Source: Meloidogyne chitwoodi
Taxonomy: Eukaryota > Nematoda > Chromadorea > Rhabditida > Meloidogynidae
Direction: 5' to 3'
Assembly: GCA_015183035.1 (NCBI GenBank)
Contig: JACZZP010000016.1
Span: 1,922,001-1,986,000, forward strand
DNA: 64,000 nucleotides
Part shown: positions 51,130 to 61,557 of the stretch, in pieces
Numbering within the stretch: the stretch's first letter is position 1
Layout of the letters: the number at the start of each line of letters is the position of its first letter
Translations under genes and position numbers: made by a program
The notes under the pieces: generated by a model
Told to the model about the DNA's origin: nothing
Databases searched by the model: none
The model's input: the letters and a program-made list of their open reading frames with translations, nothing else

Positions 51130-51726
51130 GGTACTTACGTATTATCCCTACGCACTTTTGCGGACAAAGTTTTTGCGGACAAATTTATTTATTTATATAA
51201 AACAATTACAAAAAATCAATCCAATGCCCAATATTTTCCCCAAGCAAGTATAATTTCTTCAAAAACGTCTCCATCACCAATCATTTTCCTCCACATAAAC
51301 TCAGCAAAATAACTCTCTAAATGATGACGTATGAAAGTTTCGTATTGCTGAACCAGTTGCCACTGCGAACACCTTGTTGTTGACGACATCTCCTACATTC
51401 CCAAACTGGACGTTGTTTGTGATAAAGTTTCATTTCATGTCCATCGCGACAAACTCTAGTTTTGTGTAGAAGACCACGATCTTGTAAGAATTCGATGGCA
51501 TCTTTTTCAGTTGTTGGCAAATCCCAAATTTTCATTATAAAAAAATAGCTAATAAACTGTAATAGAAATGGTAAAATAACATTTATTCTTAACTTTCATA
51601 TTTATTATCCATCAAATTTAATTTTGAATTTGAGTGACAACTATATTTGAAGGAAGGAGGAAAATAAATAAATTTGTCCGCAAAAACTTTGTCCGCAAAA
51701 GTGCGTAGGGATAATACGTAAGTACC
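51130..51726 (-). mobile_element. Merlin-like (ISXO2/IS1595) DNA transposon, internally deleted
   Basis: A 597-bp element with terminal inverted repeats beginning GGTACTTACGTATTATCCCT, flanked by the perfect 8-bp duplication AACTTAAG (51122-51129, 51727-51734). Inside, 51317-51535 on the minus strand encodes FLQDRGLLHKTRVCRDGHEM and WECRRCRQQQGVRSGNWF, the N-terminal Cys-rich ribbon of ISXO2-type transposases used by Merlin elements. The DDE catalytic part is absent, so it cannot move by itself. The termini match the MITE at 20544-20729. Confidence 0.88.
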
Positions 51727-51734
51727 AACTTAAG

Positions 51735-52511
51735 TTTTATATTAAAGTTTTATAATTAAACTTAATTTGTAATAAACTTAAAACTTTTTTGCTTAAAACT
51801 TGCTAATTTTAGAATTAAAAGCATTATATACACAACTAGAGTATTATTAACAACGTCACTAAATCAATTAAAATAAATCAATTGCCAACTAAATAAATTT
51901 TATTTTCTTCTTTATCTTTTTTTACATTAAATTTTTTATTTTAATTAATGTCTTTATTTTTTAATTATTCTATTTATAAATTAATAAAATTGGAAACAAT
52001 AATTAATTAATTAATTTTTTTTATTTCTCCCAAAAAAAATTTTTTTAATGAATGGAAATATATAAAATACATAAAAATTACCCTTTAAACAATTCATTTC
52101 AAATATTAATGTTCGTAATATTTTTTAATTTTATTGAAGTTTTTTTAAATTTTTTTTAAGTTTCAATGCTTTTCCTGATTTTTTTTTTTTCGTTCGACAT
52201 TTTGTATAATTTTTGTCTTGCTAACATTTTGCAAAATGACAATTTGTTTGGTAGCAATGCTTATTTATTCTTTTCTCTTATGTTCTGCTCTATTTTATTT
52301 CTCTATTTTGTTTTTTATTTTTCTCTGTTTTCTTTATTATTTCTAACACTAAATATTTATTTGTTTAAAGTTTTCCTTAAGTTTGTACAATTATTCATTT
52401 TTACGTTTCTTGGGCAACGGCTTTTTTAATTAAAAAAAACTTTTCTTTTTTAATTTTTATTTTAAAATTTCTTTGTTTTAATTCTTTTTCTTTTTTAGAA
52501 ACAATTTTTCA
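51735..52511. other. 5' flank of NIPA-like gene
   Basis: A+T-rich. An open frame at 52166-52429 is Phe/Leu-rich and probably chance translation of a T-rich strand. No supported gene. Confidence 0.4.
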
Positions 52512-54182
52512 ATGTTAAACGAAGCTCCTTCAAAAATTTCTTTAATGGACGAACCAGCAGCTTCTTCAGCAAATAATCTTTTACAGGTTTTTTTGATAAA
52601 TAATTTATATTCTAAATTAATTATATATTTTTTTAATAAAGCAAAAAAATGGTGGAGGAGGAGATAATCTTGTAGACTTTTATATTGGACTTGGATTAGC
52701 TATAAGTTCAAGTATTTTTATTGGCTCCTCTTTTATTATAAAAAAGAAAGCTTTGATTAAATTGGCTAATGTATCTGGTGATTATGCTCAGAGAGCTTCA
52801 GAAGGAGGTTATGGATATTTGAAAGAATGGCTTTGGTTTGTTTATTTATTTTTTTAATTTCTTGGGGAGGATTTGTAGTATTTTCTTTTATTTTTTTTTA
52901 AATTTATTTCTTTGGGATTTTTTAGTTTCTCTTAAACTTTAATTTATTCAGGTGGATGGGAGTAATTACTATGGGAATTGGCGAAGCTTGCAATTTTGCT
53001 GCTTATGCTTTTGCCCCAGCTAGTTTAGTTACTCCAATGGGTGCTTTGGTTTGTTTTTATTTTATTTTTTATTTTTTTTAAATTGTTTAGAGTGTTTTGA
53101 TAACAGCTATTCTCTCTTCTCGACTGCTTAAAGAACGTTTAAATTTGTTGGGGAAAATAGGATGTGCAATTTGTTTGCTTGGATCTACTTCTATAGTTAT
53201 CCATTCCCCCAAAGAAGAAGAGGTTTCTTCAATGAGTGAATTGGCTGAGAAAATGAGAGATCCAGGTTTTCTAATTAATTATTTAATTTATTTTTCTTTT
53301 AAAGTATTTATTACTTATGTGGCTGTAGTTTTTGCAATAACTATAGTTTTTATATTTTACGCTGCTCCTCGTTACGGGTTAAATTTTTTTTTAATTTTAT
53401 TAATTTTGAAAATCAATTTAGACATACCAACATTCTCGTTTATATTTCAATTTGCTCATTAATTGGATCTCTTTCAGTTATTTCAGTTAAAGGACTTGGA
53501 TTGGCAATTAAAGAGAGTATAACGACAAGAGAACAATTTACTAATTGGTTTTTATTTTTTTTAATTAATTTTATGTTTCTATTTTGGAGTAAATTAAATT
53601 TTAATAAAATTTAGGTTAACATGGTTTTGGCTTTTAGCTGTGCTTTCCTGTATTTCTATACAATTAATTTATTTAAACAAATCATTGGACATTTATAATA
53701 CTTCTATGGTTTTTTTTTAATTTTTTTAAAATTAAATTAAATTAATTAAAGGTAACGCCAATCTATTATGTCTTCTTTACTAGTTTTGTTATTTTGGCTA
53801 GTTCAATATTGTATTAAATTTATTTTATTTTTTAATAAATATTTAATTAACTTATATTAAGATACAAAGAATGGTCTTGTTTAGGTGCAAGTGATGTAAT
53901 TGGTAATGTTATTGGATTTTTGACAACAATTATTGGAATATTTCAGGTTTTCTTTTTCTTTTTAAATTTTTATTTAATTAATTTAATTTATAAAAAAAAA
54001 AGATGCAATTATTCCGAGATATCGAAATTGGTTCAATTAAACGTTTTCGTTTATTATGTTCAACTAATCATCAAAATGTCAGAAATTCATCTAATAATAA
54101 TCAACATCATCATCGAAGTCCTACAGGTAGTGTAACTAGTAGTATTTCTAGAGTAGATGCTGTTATGTCAGAAGTTGGTTAA
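52512..54182 (+). CDS. NIPA-type magnesium transporter
   Basis: Member of the NIPA family (drug/metabolite transporter fold), which moves Mg2+ across plasma and endosomal membranes. It starts [15 protein letters not shown]; the core has [97 protein letters not shown] and [10 protein letters not shown], all characteristic. Later helices include [31 protein letters not shown] sequence, [18 protein letters not shown] and [20 protein letters not shown]. The cytosolic tail is His/Asn/Ser-rich ([12 protein letters not shown]). About nine helices and at least eight short exons. No broken motif was seen. Confidence 0.92.
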
Positions 54183-55023
54183 TTTAATTAAATTAATTTA
54201 TTTAAATAAAGTGGAATATTTATTTTATATTATTTTGGGAGAGCGAAAAAATTTTTAAAAAAAAGTTTTTTTTTGTCTTTAACTCGCACTCTCCACTAAA
54301 ATAATCTAAAAAATTTATTTTTTTTTTATTTTAATTTTCTTTGTATATTTTTTAATATTTTTTTGCAGTTTAATTTTATTATTATTATTTTAACTTTTTA
54401 AATTTAAAATATATTTTATAAATCTCTCAAATAAATTAAAATATAAAATAAATTTAATTTTTGTTTTGAGAGATTTATAATTGCACATATTAATTAAATT
54501 ACCAAAAAAAAATAAATTTTATTTTAATCAAATTAGCTCACTATTGGCCATTTTATTATTTTATCCAACAATCTTTAATTTAAAAATATTCAAAATTTTG
54601 ACTAAAAATTAAAAAAAAATTAAAATTAATGTAAATAAATATTTTTATTAAATTTTTTTGATATTTTTATAGTAAAGAAATAGGTATATAATTTATTTTT
54701 AATTAATTAAAAAAAAAGATTAATGATATGATTTTATAAAAATTTAAATTTAATTGAAAGTTTGGTAAATGATGACAGAAAAAAATGTTAAAAATAAGGT
54801 AAAAATAAAAAGCAGGAAAATAAATATTTTTTTTTAAATTAATTTTTCGACCCGTTAAAACAAATATTTTTAGGCAATTAATTAAAATAATTTAAAAAAG
54901 GGTTGTTGTTTTAGTGGAATTGTTGTTGACCAAAATTGTTGTTTTTTTTAATGTTTTTGTTGTTATTAATTGTTTGTTTGTTTGTTTGTTTTTCATCAAA
55001 TGTTTTTTAAAAAATATTATTAT
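54183..55023. other. convergent 3' spacer
   Basis: A+T-rich sequence between the convergent NIPA-like and NR4A-like genes. Has a hairpin AAATCTCTCAAA ... TTTTGAGAGATTT at 54420-54480 and TTTG repeats near 54970. No gene seen. Confidence 0.4.
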
Positions 55024-57869
55024 TTAATTAGAGTAATTAAATAATTGAGTTAAAGTTGAGGATTGTTGTGTATTAGGTGATAATTGTCTTAATGAAGAAC
55101 CTAAACATTCTGCGCCTAATCGACGAAATTGTTCAAATTGTGAAACCTTTTTTTAATTAAAAAAATAATTTTAATTAAAAAAAAAATAAAAAATAATTTA
55201 TTTATTTTTAATTTTACTTGTGCAACAATCCTTGATAGTTTTGAAGGTTGTGTTGTTAAATTTTGACAGCAATGGTCTTTAAGTGCATTAATATAAGTTG
55301 AATTAAAACGGTCAATATAAGATTGGGTAATCATTCCGGAAATATCTATAAATAAAATTATTTATTTTTTTAAATAATTTAAAAAAAAACATACTTGGCC
55401 CAACTTTAAAAATTTGTAAAACAAGCAAAGAAGCTAAGCAAGGAATATCCCAGTCAATAAGCAAACGAAAGGTATTAGCAACTGAAGCAATTTCACTAAA
55501 CCATTTACGCCATTCTACGGGTAATTCTTCTGTTTTAACGCAAATACCGCCTTCAAACCAAAAGTCTTCTGATATTTGTGCATTTCTAAATAAATTATTT
55601 TCAGTTTAAGTTTCAGGAAAGTAAACTTAAAATATAAAAGTTTCCGGAAAACAAACTTAAAATATAAAAGTTTCCGGAAAACAAACTTAAAATATAAAAG
55701 TTTCCGGAAAACAAACTTAAAATATAAAAGTTTCCGGAAAACAAACTTAAAATATAAAAGTTTCCGGAAAACAAACTTAAAATATAAAAGTTTCCGGAAA
55801 ACAAACTTAAAATATATGTAATTTTATTTACTTTAATTCAGCCCAACGGAATGCTTGACGAACAGCAAAAATAGGGAAAAAGTTGTGTAAAACTATTAAA
55901 CGCAGTTCTGCTTCACTTAATTCTATAATGTCAGGTACTCGGCAAGCAAATGCCCAAATATTTTGAATTTCTAATTCCAATATTGAACAAAATTGAGTTA
56001 AAGAAAGTTGTTGTTTCTAAATATTTTAAAAATTCAATTTGATTAATATTTTTGTTAAAAATTTTGCCACACAAAAAAGTTGCGTGACAATATTTTTTAA
56101 CTTACAGGTTCTCCTACTCTTCTGCTAACAAAATGTCCATGTAATTCAGTAAATGCTTTAGAAATAATTGTTAAAATTGGAAGTGGTGGACTCTGAGCAG
56201 GTTCAGGTTGTTGTTGGCACATTTGAATACAAGATGTTAAGGAGGGTGTTGTTGTTATTGTATTAATTGAAGAACTTTTTACTTTAGAGGGAAGTCTACC
56301 TCTACGTCCTTGTAGACTACCATAACGCACAATCTTAAAGAGTATTTTGAAATATTAAATTATTATTATTTTAAATTACCTCTCTAACCATACCAACATC
56401 CAAACATTTTTGAAACCGACAGTATTGACAACGTGAACGATATTTTTTGTCAATTGGACAATTCTTATTTCCAGCTATAAGTTAAATATTAAAAAAATAT
56501 TGAATAATCCATTAAAACTAACCACAAACATATTGTGACTTTTTTTGAACAGTTCGTTTGAAAAAGCCTTTACAGCCTTCACATGTTAAAGCTCCATAAT
56601 GTTGACTTAAAAAAAATTTTTTTGAATATTTTTTTCTTCTCAAACTACCAGACAGCATAGTCATTGCACACTGCACAGAGTTTTTGTTCATCCATTTGTA
56701 TAAAATCATCATCCAAATGATGTTGAGAAGAAGTGGATGGAGAACCACTAATATGTGATTGACCAGAAGAAGAAGAAACAATAGCAGAAGAGGAAGAAGA
56801 TAAATTAGAAACAGATAAAGGATTATTTTGAATTGAAGAAAGATGTGGAATAACACCTGCAGATATTTCTGATGTTATTGTTGGAATTATATTTGTACTC
56901 CCACCAAGTTGAACAATACTACTATTATTATGTTGTGGGTTAGTAGAAAACATACTTAAAAAATTAATTATTAATTTTGACTTTTCCGTTATAAAAACAC
57001 TATTAGTAAGAATGTTATATATATATATTTTCCGGAAAATGATTATATATTTTTCCGGAAAAGTTTACATATATCAGAAAATGTTTTATATATATTTTCC
57101 GGAAAAGTTTACATATATTTTTCCGGAAAAGTTTACATATATATATTCAGAAAATGTTTTATATATATTTTTTCCGGAAAATGATGTTTTATATTATTTA
57201 AATGTTATATATCAAATGTTTTTTACCCCCCAAATCCTCTCATCAAGTTTGCCGCTGATTGAACAAAACTTCCACTGCATGTTTGTTGTCCAATTATATT
57301 AGATGTTTCTAAAGGAATAAACTGATGTTGTTGTTGTCCACTAAAACAACTAATTGTTTGTCTTCTTTGTTGTGTTTGTTGATATGTTTGTTTTTGTTGT
57401 TGGGGATGTTGGAATGAAGGTATTGTAAATTGTTGTTGTTGTTGTTGTAATTGCATTGGTAATTGCATTTGTTGTGAGAGAGAACTTCCGGAAATGAGAG
57501 CAGAGGGAGAAACAGATGTTGATGTGCTAAATGGTGGAGACGATGATGTAGAAAGTTCAAAACTTAAAAAAAGAAAACAAATAAAAATATATTTATATTT
57601 TTTTACTTTCTCAACAACATTGCTGGATGTGTCGATGATGGAAATAAACTTTTATAAGTAGACCATGAAGGAAAAGAATTAGTTAAAATATTTGTATTAT
57701 CTTCATTAATTAAAGGTTCTTGTTTAATTAAAGAAGAAATATTAGTAGAATCTGCTGATGAAAATAATGGACGAAAAGATGAAGAAGAAGATGAACTTGT
57801 TGATTCTTCTTTTTGATTGTCCATTGTTGCTAATTTATTTTTTTCAATAGTTGTTTGTTGTGTTTTTCT
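55024..57869 (-). CDS. nhr-6: NR4A/NHR-6-type nuclear receptor
   Basis: Orphan nuclear receptor of the NR4A class. Main exons: 57869-57607, 57562-57227, 56954-56649, 56605-56523, then further exons down to the TAA at 55024. The N-terminus is Ser/Gln/Asn-rich with a SLIKQEP motif. The DNA-binding domain has [50 protein letters not shown] and [12 protein letters not shown], with the NR4A C-terminal extension [15 protein letters not shown]. One zinc-ligand Cys codon (TGT) is completed by splicing at 56649/56605. The ligand-binding region includes [20 protein letters not shown] and [13 protein letters not shown]. An intron of the ligand-binding domain carries a 30-bp tandem repeat. First exon: frame opens at a TTTTTTAAG acceptor, so it either joins exons near 60.7 kb or is trans-spliced; the ATG at 57824 is the fallback start. 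Confidence 0.9.
55612..55815 (+). repeat. 30-bp tandem repeat with TTTCCGGAAAA core
   Basis: Six nearly perfect copies of a 30-bp unit (GTTTCCGGAAAACAAACTTA then AAATATAAAA) in an intron of the NR4A-like gene. Confidence 0.95.
57020..57185 (+). repeat. cluster of TTTTCCGGAAAA palindromes
   Basis: Five to six copies of ATATATTTTTCCGGAAAAGT-type units in an intron of the NR4A-like gene, less regular than the array at 55612. Confidence 0.85.
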
Positions 57870-60669
57870 CTTAAAAAATAATATATCATTTATTTTTAAA
57901 GGTAATAAATTATTTAAACAAGCAATAAGTTATGTGGTGAAGTGGCAATGTTCTTTCCTTTTTAACACTAAATAGTGAAATGGTCTGGGGTTCGATACTA
58001 ACAGGTCTTCTATTCCTATTTTTTAAAGACTCTCTTATCTAAAAATTTTTACTTTTAAAAATTAATTTTTTAGTTTTCTCAGATTTTTAAGAAAACCTTC
58101 AAAAATTAAAATAATGTTAAATGTCGTAATAAATTTTAAAAGGACAGATTTACGTCAAAAATAGTTTCATCAAATATTTAAAGTTCTAAATTAAAAAGTC
58201 TCGAACATATACTAAAAAAAGAAATTAAAGAATAAAAAAATAAAATTATAAATACATATTACTAATAATTTTTAAATGTGCGTTAAATTAATTTTAAAAG
58301 ACGCCAAAGGTAATTAAAATTAAAAATAATTTTATAACGCACAAAAATAAATTTTTATTTTTTTTGGATTAAAGCTCTTTGGAAAAAGGAATGTTTCCCA
58401 CTTTGGCAGATTATGCTGAGAAAGCCTTTTATATAAAAAACATATTTTTTAAAGGGTGGTTGCGCGCACCGTTCTAAGCTTTCTCTCTCTCTTTTTGATA
58501 TTTAAAAGAAAAAAATCGTCATTTACTAAAAAAGGAAAATACCAGGTAAAAAAGTTTTGGCCATTTAAAAAAGATTTATTTAGATATTATTTTCTGTCTA
58601 ATCCATAGATGAACGATTAAGAATAAAGAAAAATAAAAGTGGCACTTTTTGGTATATTTAATTAATTATTATTTATTTTTTGGAATAATATAAAAATAAA
58701 AAATTAATTTTTTCTAATAGCTTGATTTTTAGACTAATAGTTAAAGCCAATTTAATTTCATAATATAATTCTTTTATAAAATAAATTAAAACTAAGTTTC
58801 AGTCATTTAACTAGGTTCTATATTTAAACTAGAAATTCTGTTTTTCTGTTTTTTTGGTCTCATAACCAATGTTTTAACTATTTTTATTTTTTAATAATTT
58901 TGAAAGATCTTTAATAAAATAAATTAAATATAAATAAATACTAAAAATAATAAATAAGAGAAAATATATAAATAATATTAATAAATAAAAATAATAATAT
59001 TATTTTAATTTATTTATATACTACTTAATTCCAATCTTCTTTATATTAAGCACCACCCTCTTTTTTATTAGAAAATATTTTTTTGCATTTTTATTTAGCC
59101 TAGATTTCCTTGTTTTAATATCTAAAATAATTAACCGAATTGATAGGAAAGGTGTGTTTTATATAAAAATTAAAAAAATAATAAAATTATAGTAGGCTTA
59201 GCGGGGGTGGAAAGGATAAATATGTAAATAGAAGAAGAGAAAAAATATATAATAAAATATCTCAATCGGATTTTAAAAAAGTGGGGGAGGAGATATAAAA
59301 TTAAATAAAATATTTGTAAATAAATTTTTTACTATTTTGAGGAGTAGGAAGCAAAAAGATAATTAATATAAATAAATAAATAATATTTTAAAAATATACA
59401 ATGACCAGAATTTTATTAAAAATTATTAAATATAAAACTTTAAATCAGAATTTTGAATTTAAGTTTACAAATCAGAAAATAAACAATTAAATTACCTAAG
59501 CATATAAAAATCAGAATTTGTTCATAAAAATAAAAAAAAGGTTAAAGAATCAGAATTTTAGATTTAATAAAAACAGAAAACTGATAAAAATATCAGAATT
59601 CTGGTTTTTAAATAGATATAATTAATGTTCATAAATACTTAACTAAAAGATCAGAATTAAAGTTTTTATAAAACAGAATTTATGTTTTTATCAGAATTTA
59701 TGTTTTTAAAAAACAGAATTGAAGTTTTTAAAATCAGAAAAACTTATGAAGAAACATGTTTATAAACTTAATATTTTCTAATTTTGTTTAATAAAAAAAT
59801 CAGAATTTGTCTATTAAAAGCTAATAATATAAACAATTCTCTTCTAATAAAAAGAGAATGAATGTATTGGTCATTTTTACTTCTATGTACATATTTTTCT
59901 TCTCTTTTTTATGACCATAATATCGCAACATTTAAAAAGCTTCTAAAAACACACATCTTTTTTTGCTAATATTTAAATTAGTTTTTTTTTACATTTTATT
60001 TTTTAAAGTAAATTTCTAATTCTATCATTCATCGTTTTAGTCAGTAAAAAAGAGGAGTTTTTTTAATATTTAAATAAATTTATATATTAAGTTTTTTTGG
60101 TGACGGATGTTGCAAAGAGAGGGAAAAAGAAGGAAAAAAATAAAAAAATAGAGGTTGTTTTGTTTTTTAGTACAGTCAGTAATGCTTCTAAAATACCTTC
60201 CCTCTAAAGACAATGTTGACTAATCAAGATGAAAAAATGAAAAAAATAAAATTGGTGATTTTGAATATATATGTACATACATTTATGTGAGTAAAAAAAC
60301 TAAATTTTAAGAAAAGAAAAAATAATAAAAATAATATTTAAATAAAAATAAAAAGCTTATATAAAATAGAGAGGTTTATTAAATTAAATATTTATTTTAA
60401 AATTAAATAAATTAAAAATTTTAATTTTAAATAATATTACTTTAAAATAAGAGAATTAATTGATTTTTAAAAATAATAATTTTATTTTTTAAAATTATTT
60501 ATCCCTTGTTTTTATTAAACTTTAGTTCATCTTTTATTTAATTAAAAAATTTATTTTTTTTCTTATCTAATTTTTTTTTTCAAATATTATTAACCTCCTA
60601 ATAAATTAAAAAAAATTAAAATTAATAAAATAAAATTAAATTAAAATAATAACATTAAAAAAAGCTTAC
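57870..60669. other. 2.8-kb noncoding stretch, possible long intron
   Basis: No gene seen. Contains a tRNA-like sequence (57921-58010), a GTGCGTTAAA...TTATAACGCAC inverted pair (58265-58335) and many TCAGAATT words (59400-59830). If the exons at 60.7-61.6 kb belong to the nuclear receptor, this is a long intron, otherwise its promoter region. Confidence 0.45.
57921..58010 (+). repeat. degenerate tRNA-like sequence
   Basis: Box-A-like TATGTGGTGAAGTGGCAATG and box-B-like GGGGTTCGATACT, with a longer middle part than the other copies, as in tRNAs with a variable arm. Confidence 0.42.
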
Positions 60670-61557
60670 ATCTTCATCAATTAAAGTATCAATAATTTGT
60701 CTAAGTAATTGATCATCTGCTAAATTAGAAGAAGAAGAACAAGATTGTTTTTGTTTATTATCTTCTTTTTCTTCTTCTTCTGGGGGTGATTGTCCACCAA
60801 ATAATTCATCCATTGAAAGACTTTCAAGTGAACAAGATAATTGTTGCTCAAAATTAACAAGTAAAGGGTTCTGCAAATAAATAAATTAATTAAAAAAAAT
60901 ATTATAAAATTATATTTCTTTTTTATTTTTGCTCACGCCCTTTTCTCTTTTTTTTTGCATAAAAAAAAATAAATAAAATATCAAAAAACAACAATAAAAA
61001 AAATAATTATTTACTTGACGTGAGATTTATAGACAATAATAATTATTTAATTTAATTAAAAAAATAATTATTTAATTAAAAAAATTAGTTAAATAATTAT
61101 TTAATTTTACTCTGCTAATAGTCGCCGTTGTTGTTGGTAAAACAAATGTTTCAATAGAAGAAGAAGAAGCTCTACTAGTAGATACTGTATTAATGTTTGT
61201 TTGATCTTCTGAATAAACAGAAGAACGCCTTCTATTACTAAAACAATTTGTTTGTTGTAGGTTTGTAATAAAATTGTTTCCGGAATTATTATTATTGTTT
61301 GTTGTTGTGTTAGGTAGTAGTAATGGAAGAGGAGAAATGGTAGCAGATAAAGGGGAAAGTGGTGAAGGCTTTTTAGAAATAAAAAATTATTATTTTTTTT
61401 TAATTTTTTTTCAAATAATTACCGGTGTTCTAGACAATTCTGCGTTATTTTGGCGTTGTTGCCTAATTGAAAAAATAAAAGGTTTTAAATTTGAAATAAT
61501 TGGAGAAGAAATATTTTGTTGCTTTTCTTGTTGAGTAATAAACTCACCAATAAGCAT
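60670..61557 (-). CDS. probable 5' exons of the NR4A-like gene (or separate gene)
   Basis: Three exons in phase 0: 61557-61423 (MLIGEFITQQEKQQNISSP...), 61368-61111 (Pro/Ser/Thr/Asn-rich, KPSPLSPLSATISPLPLLLP) and 60870-60670 (NPLLVNFEQQLSCSLESLSM, then an acidic PPEEEEKEDNKQ, ending DTLIDED). The last donor (GTAAGC) is phase 0 and the exon at 57869 begins in phase 0 after a good acceptor, so joining them is possible and would give the nuclear receptor a longer activation domain. No domain recognised. If not joined, these exons would lack a stop codon, which favours continuation downstream. Confidence 0.5.

Noticed and set aside
52166..52429. Phe/Leu-rich 87-codon frame before the NIPA-like gene
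   Set aside because: Reads like chance translation of a T-rich strand; no splice continuity with the transporter.
55613..55804. Frame with repeated [10 protein letters not shown]
   Set aside because: Translation of the 30-bp tandem repeat in the nuclear-receptor intron.
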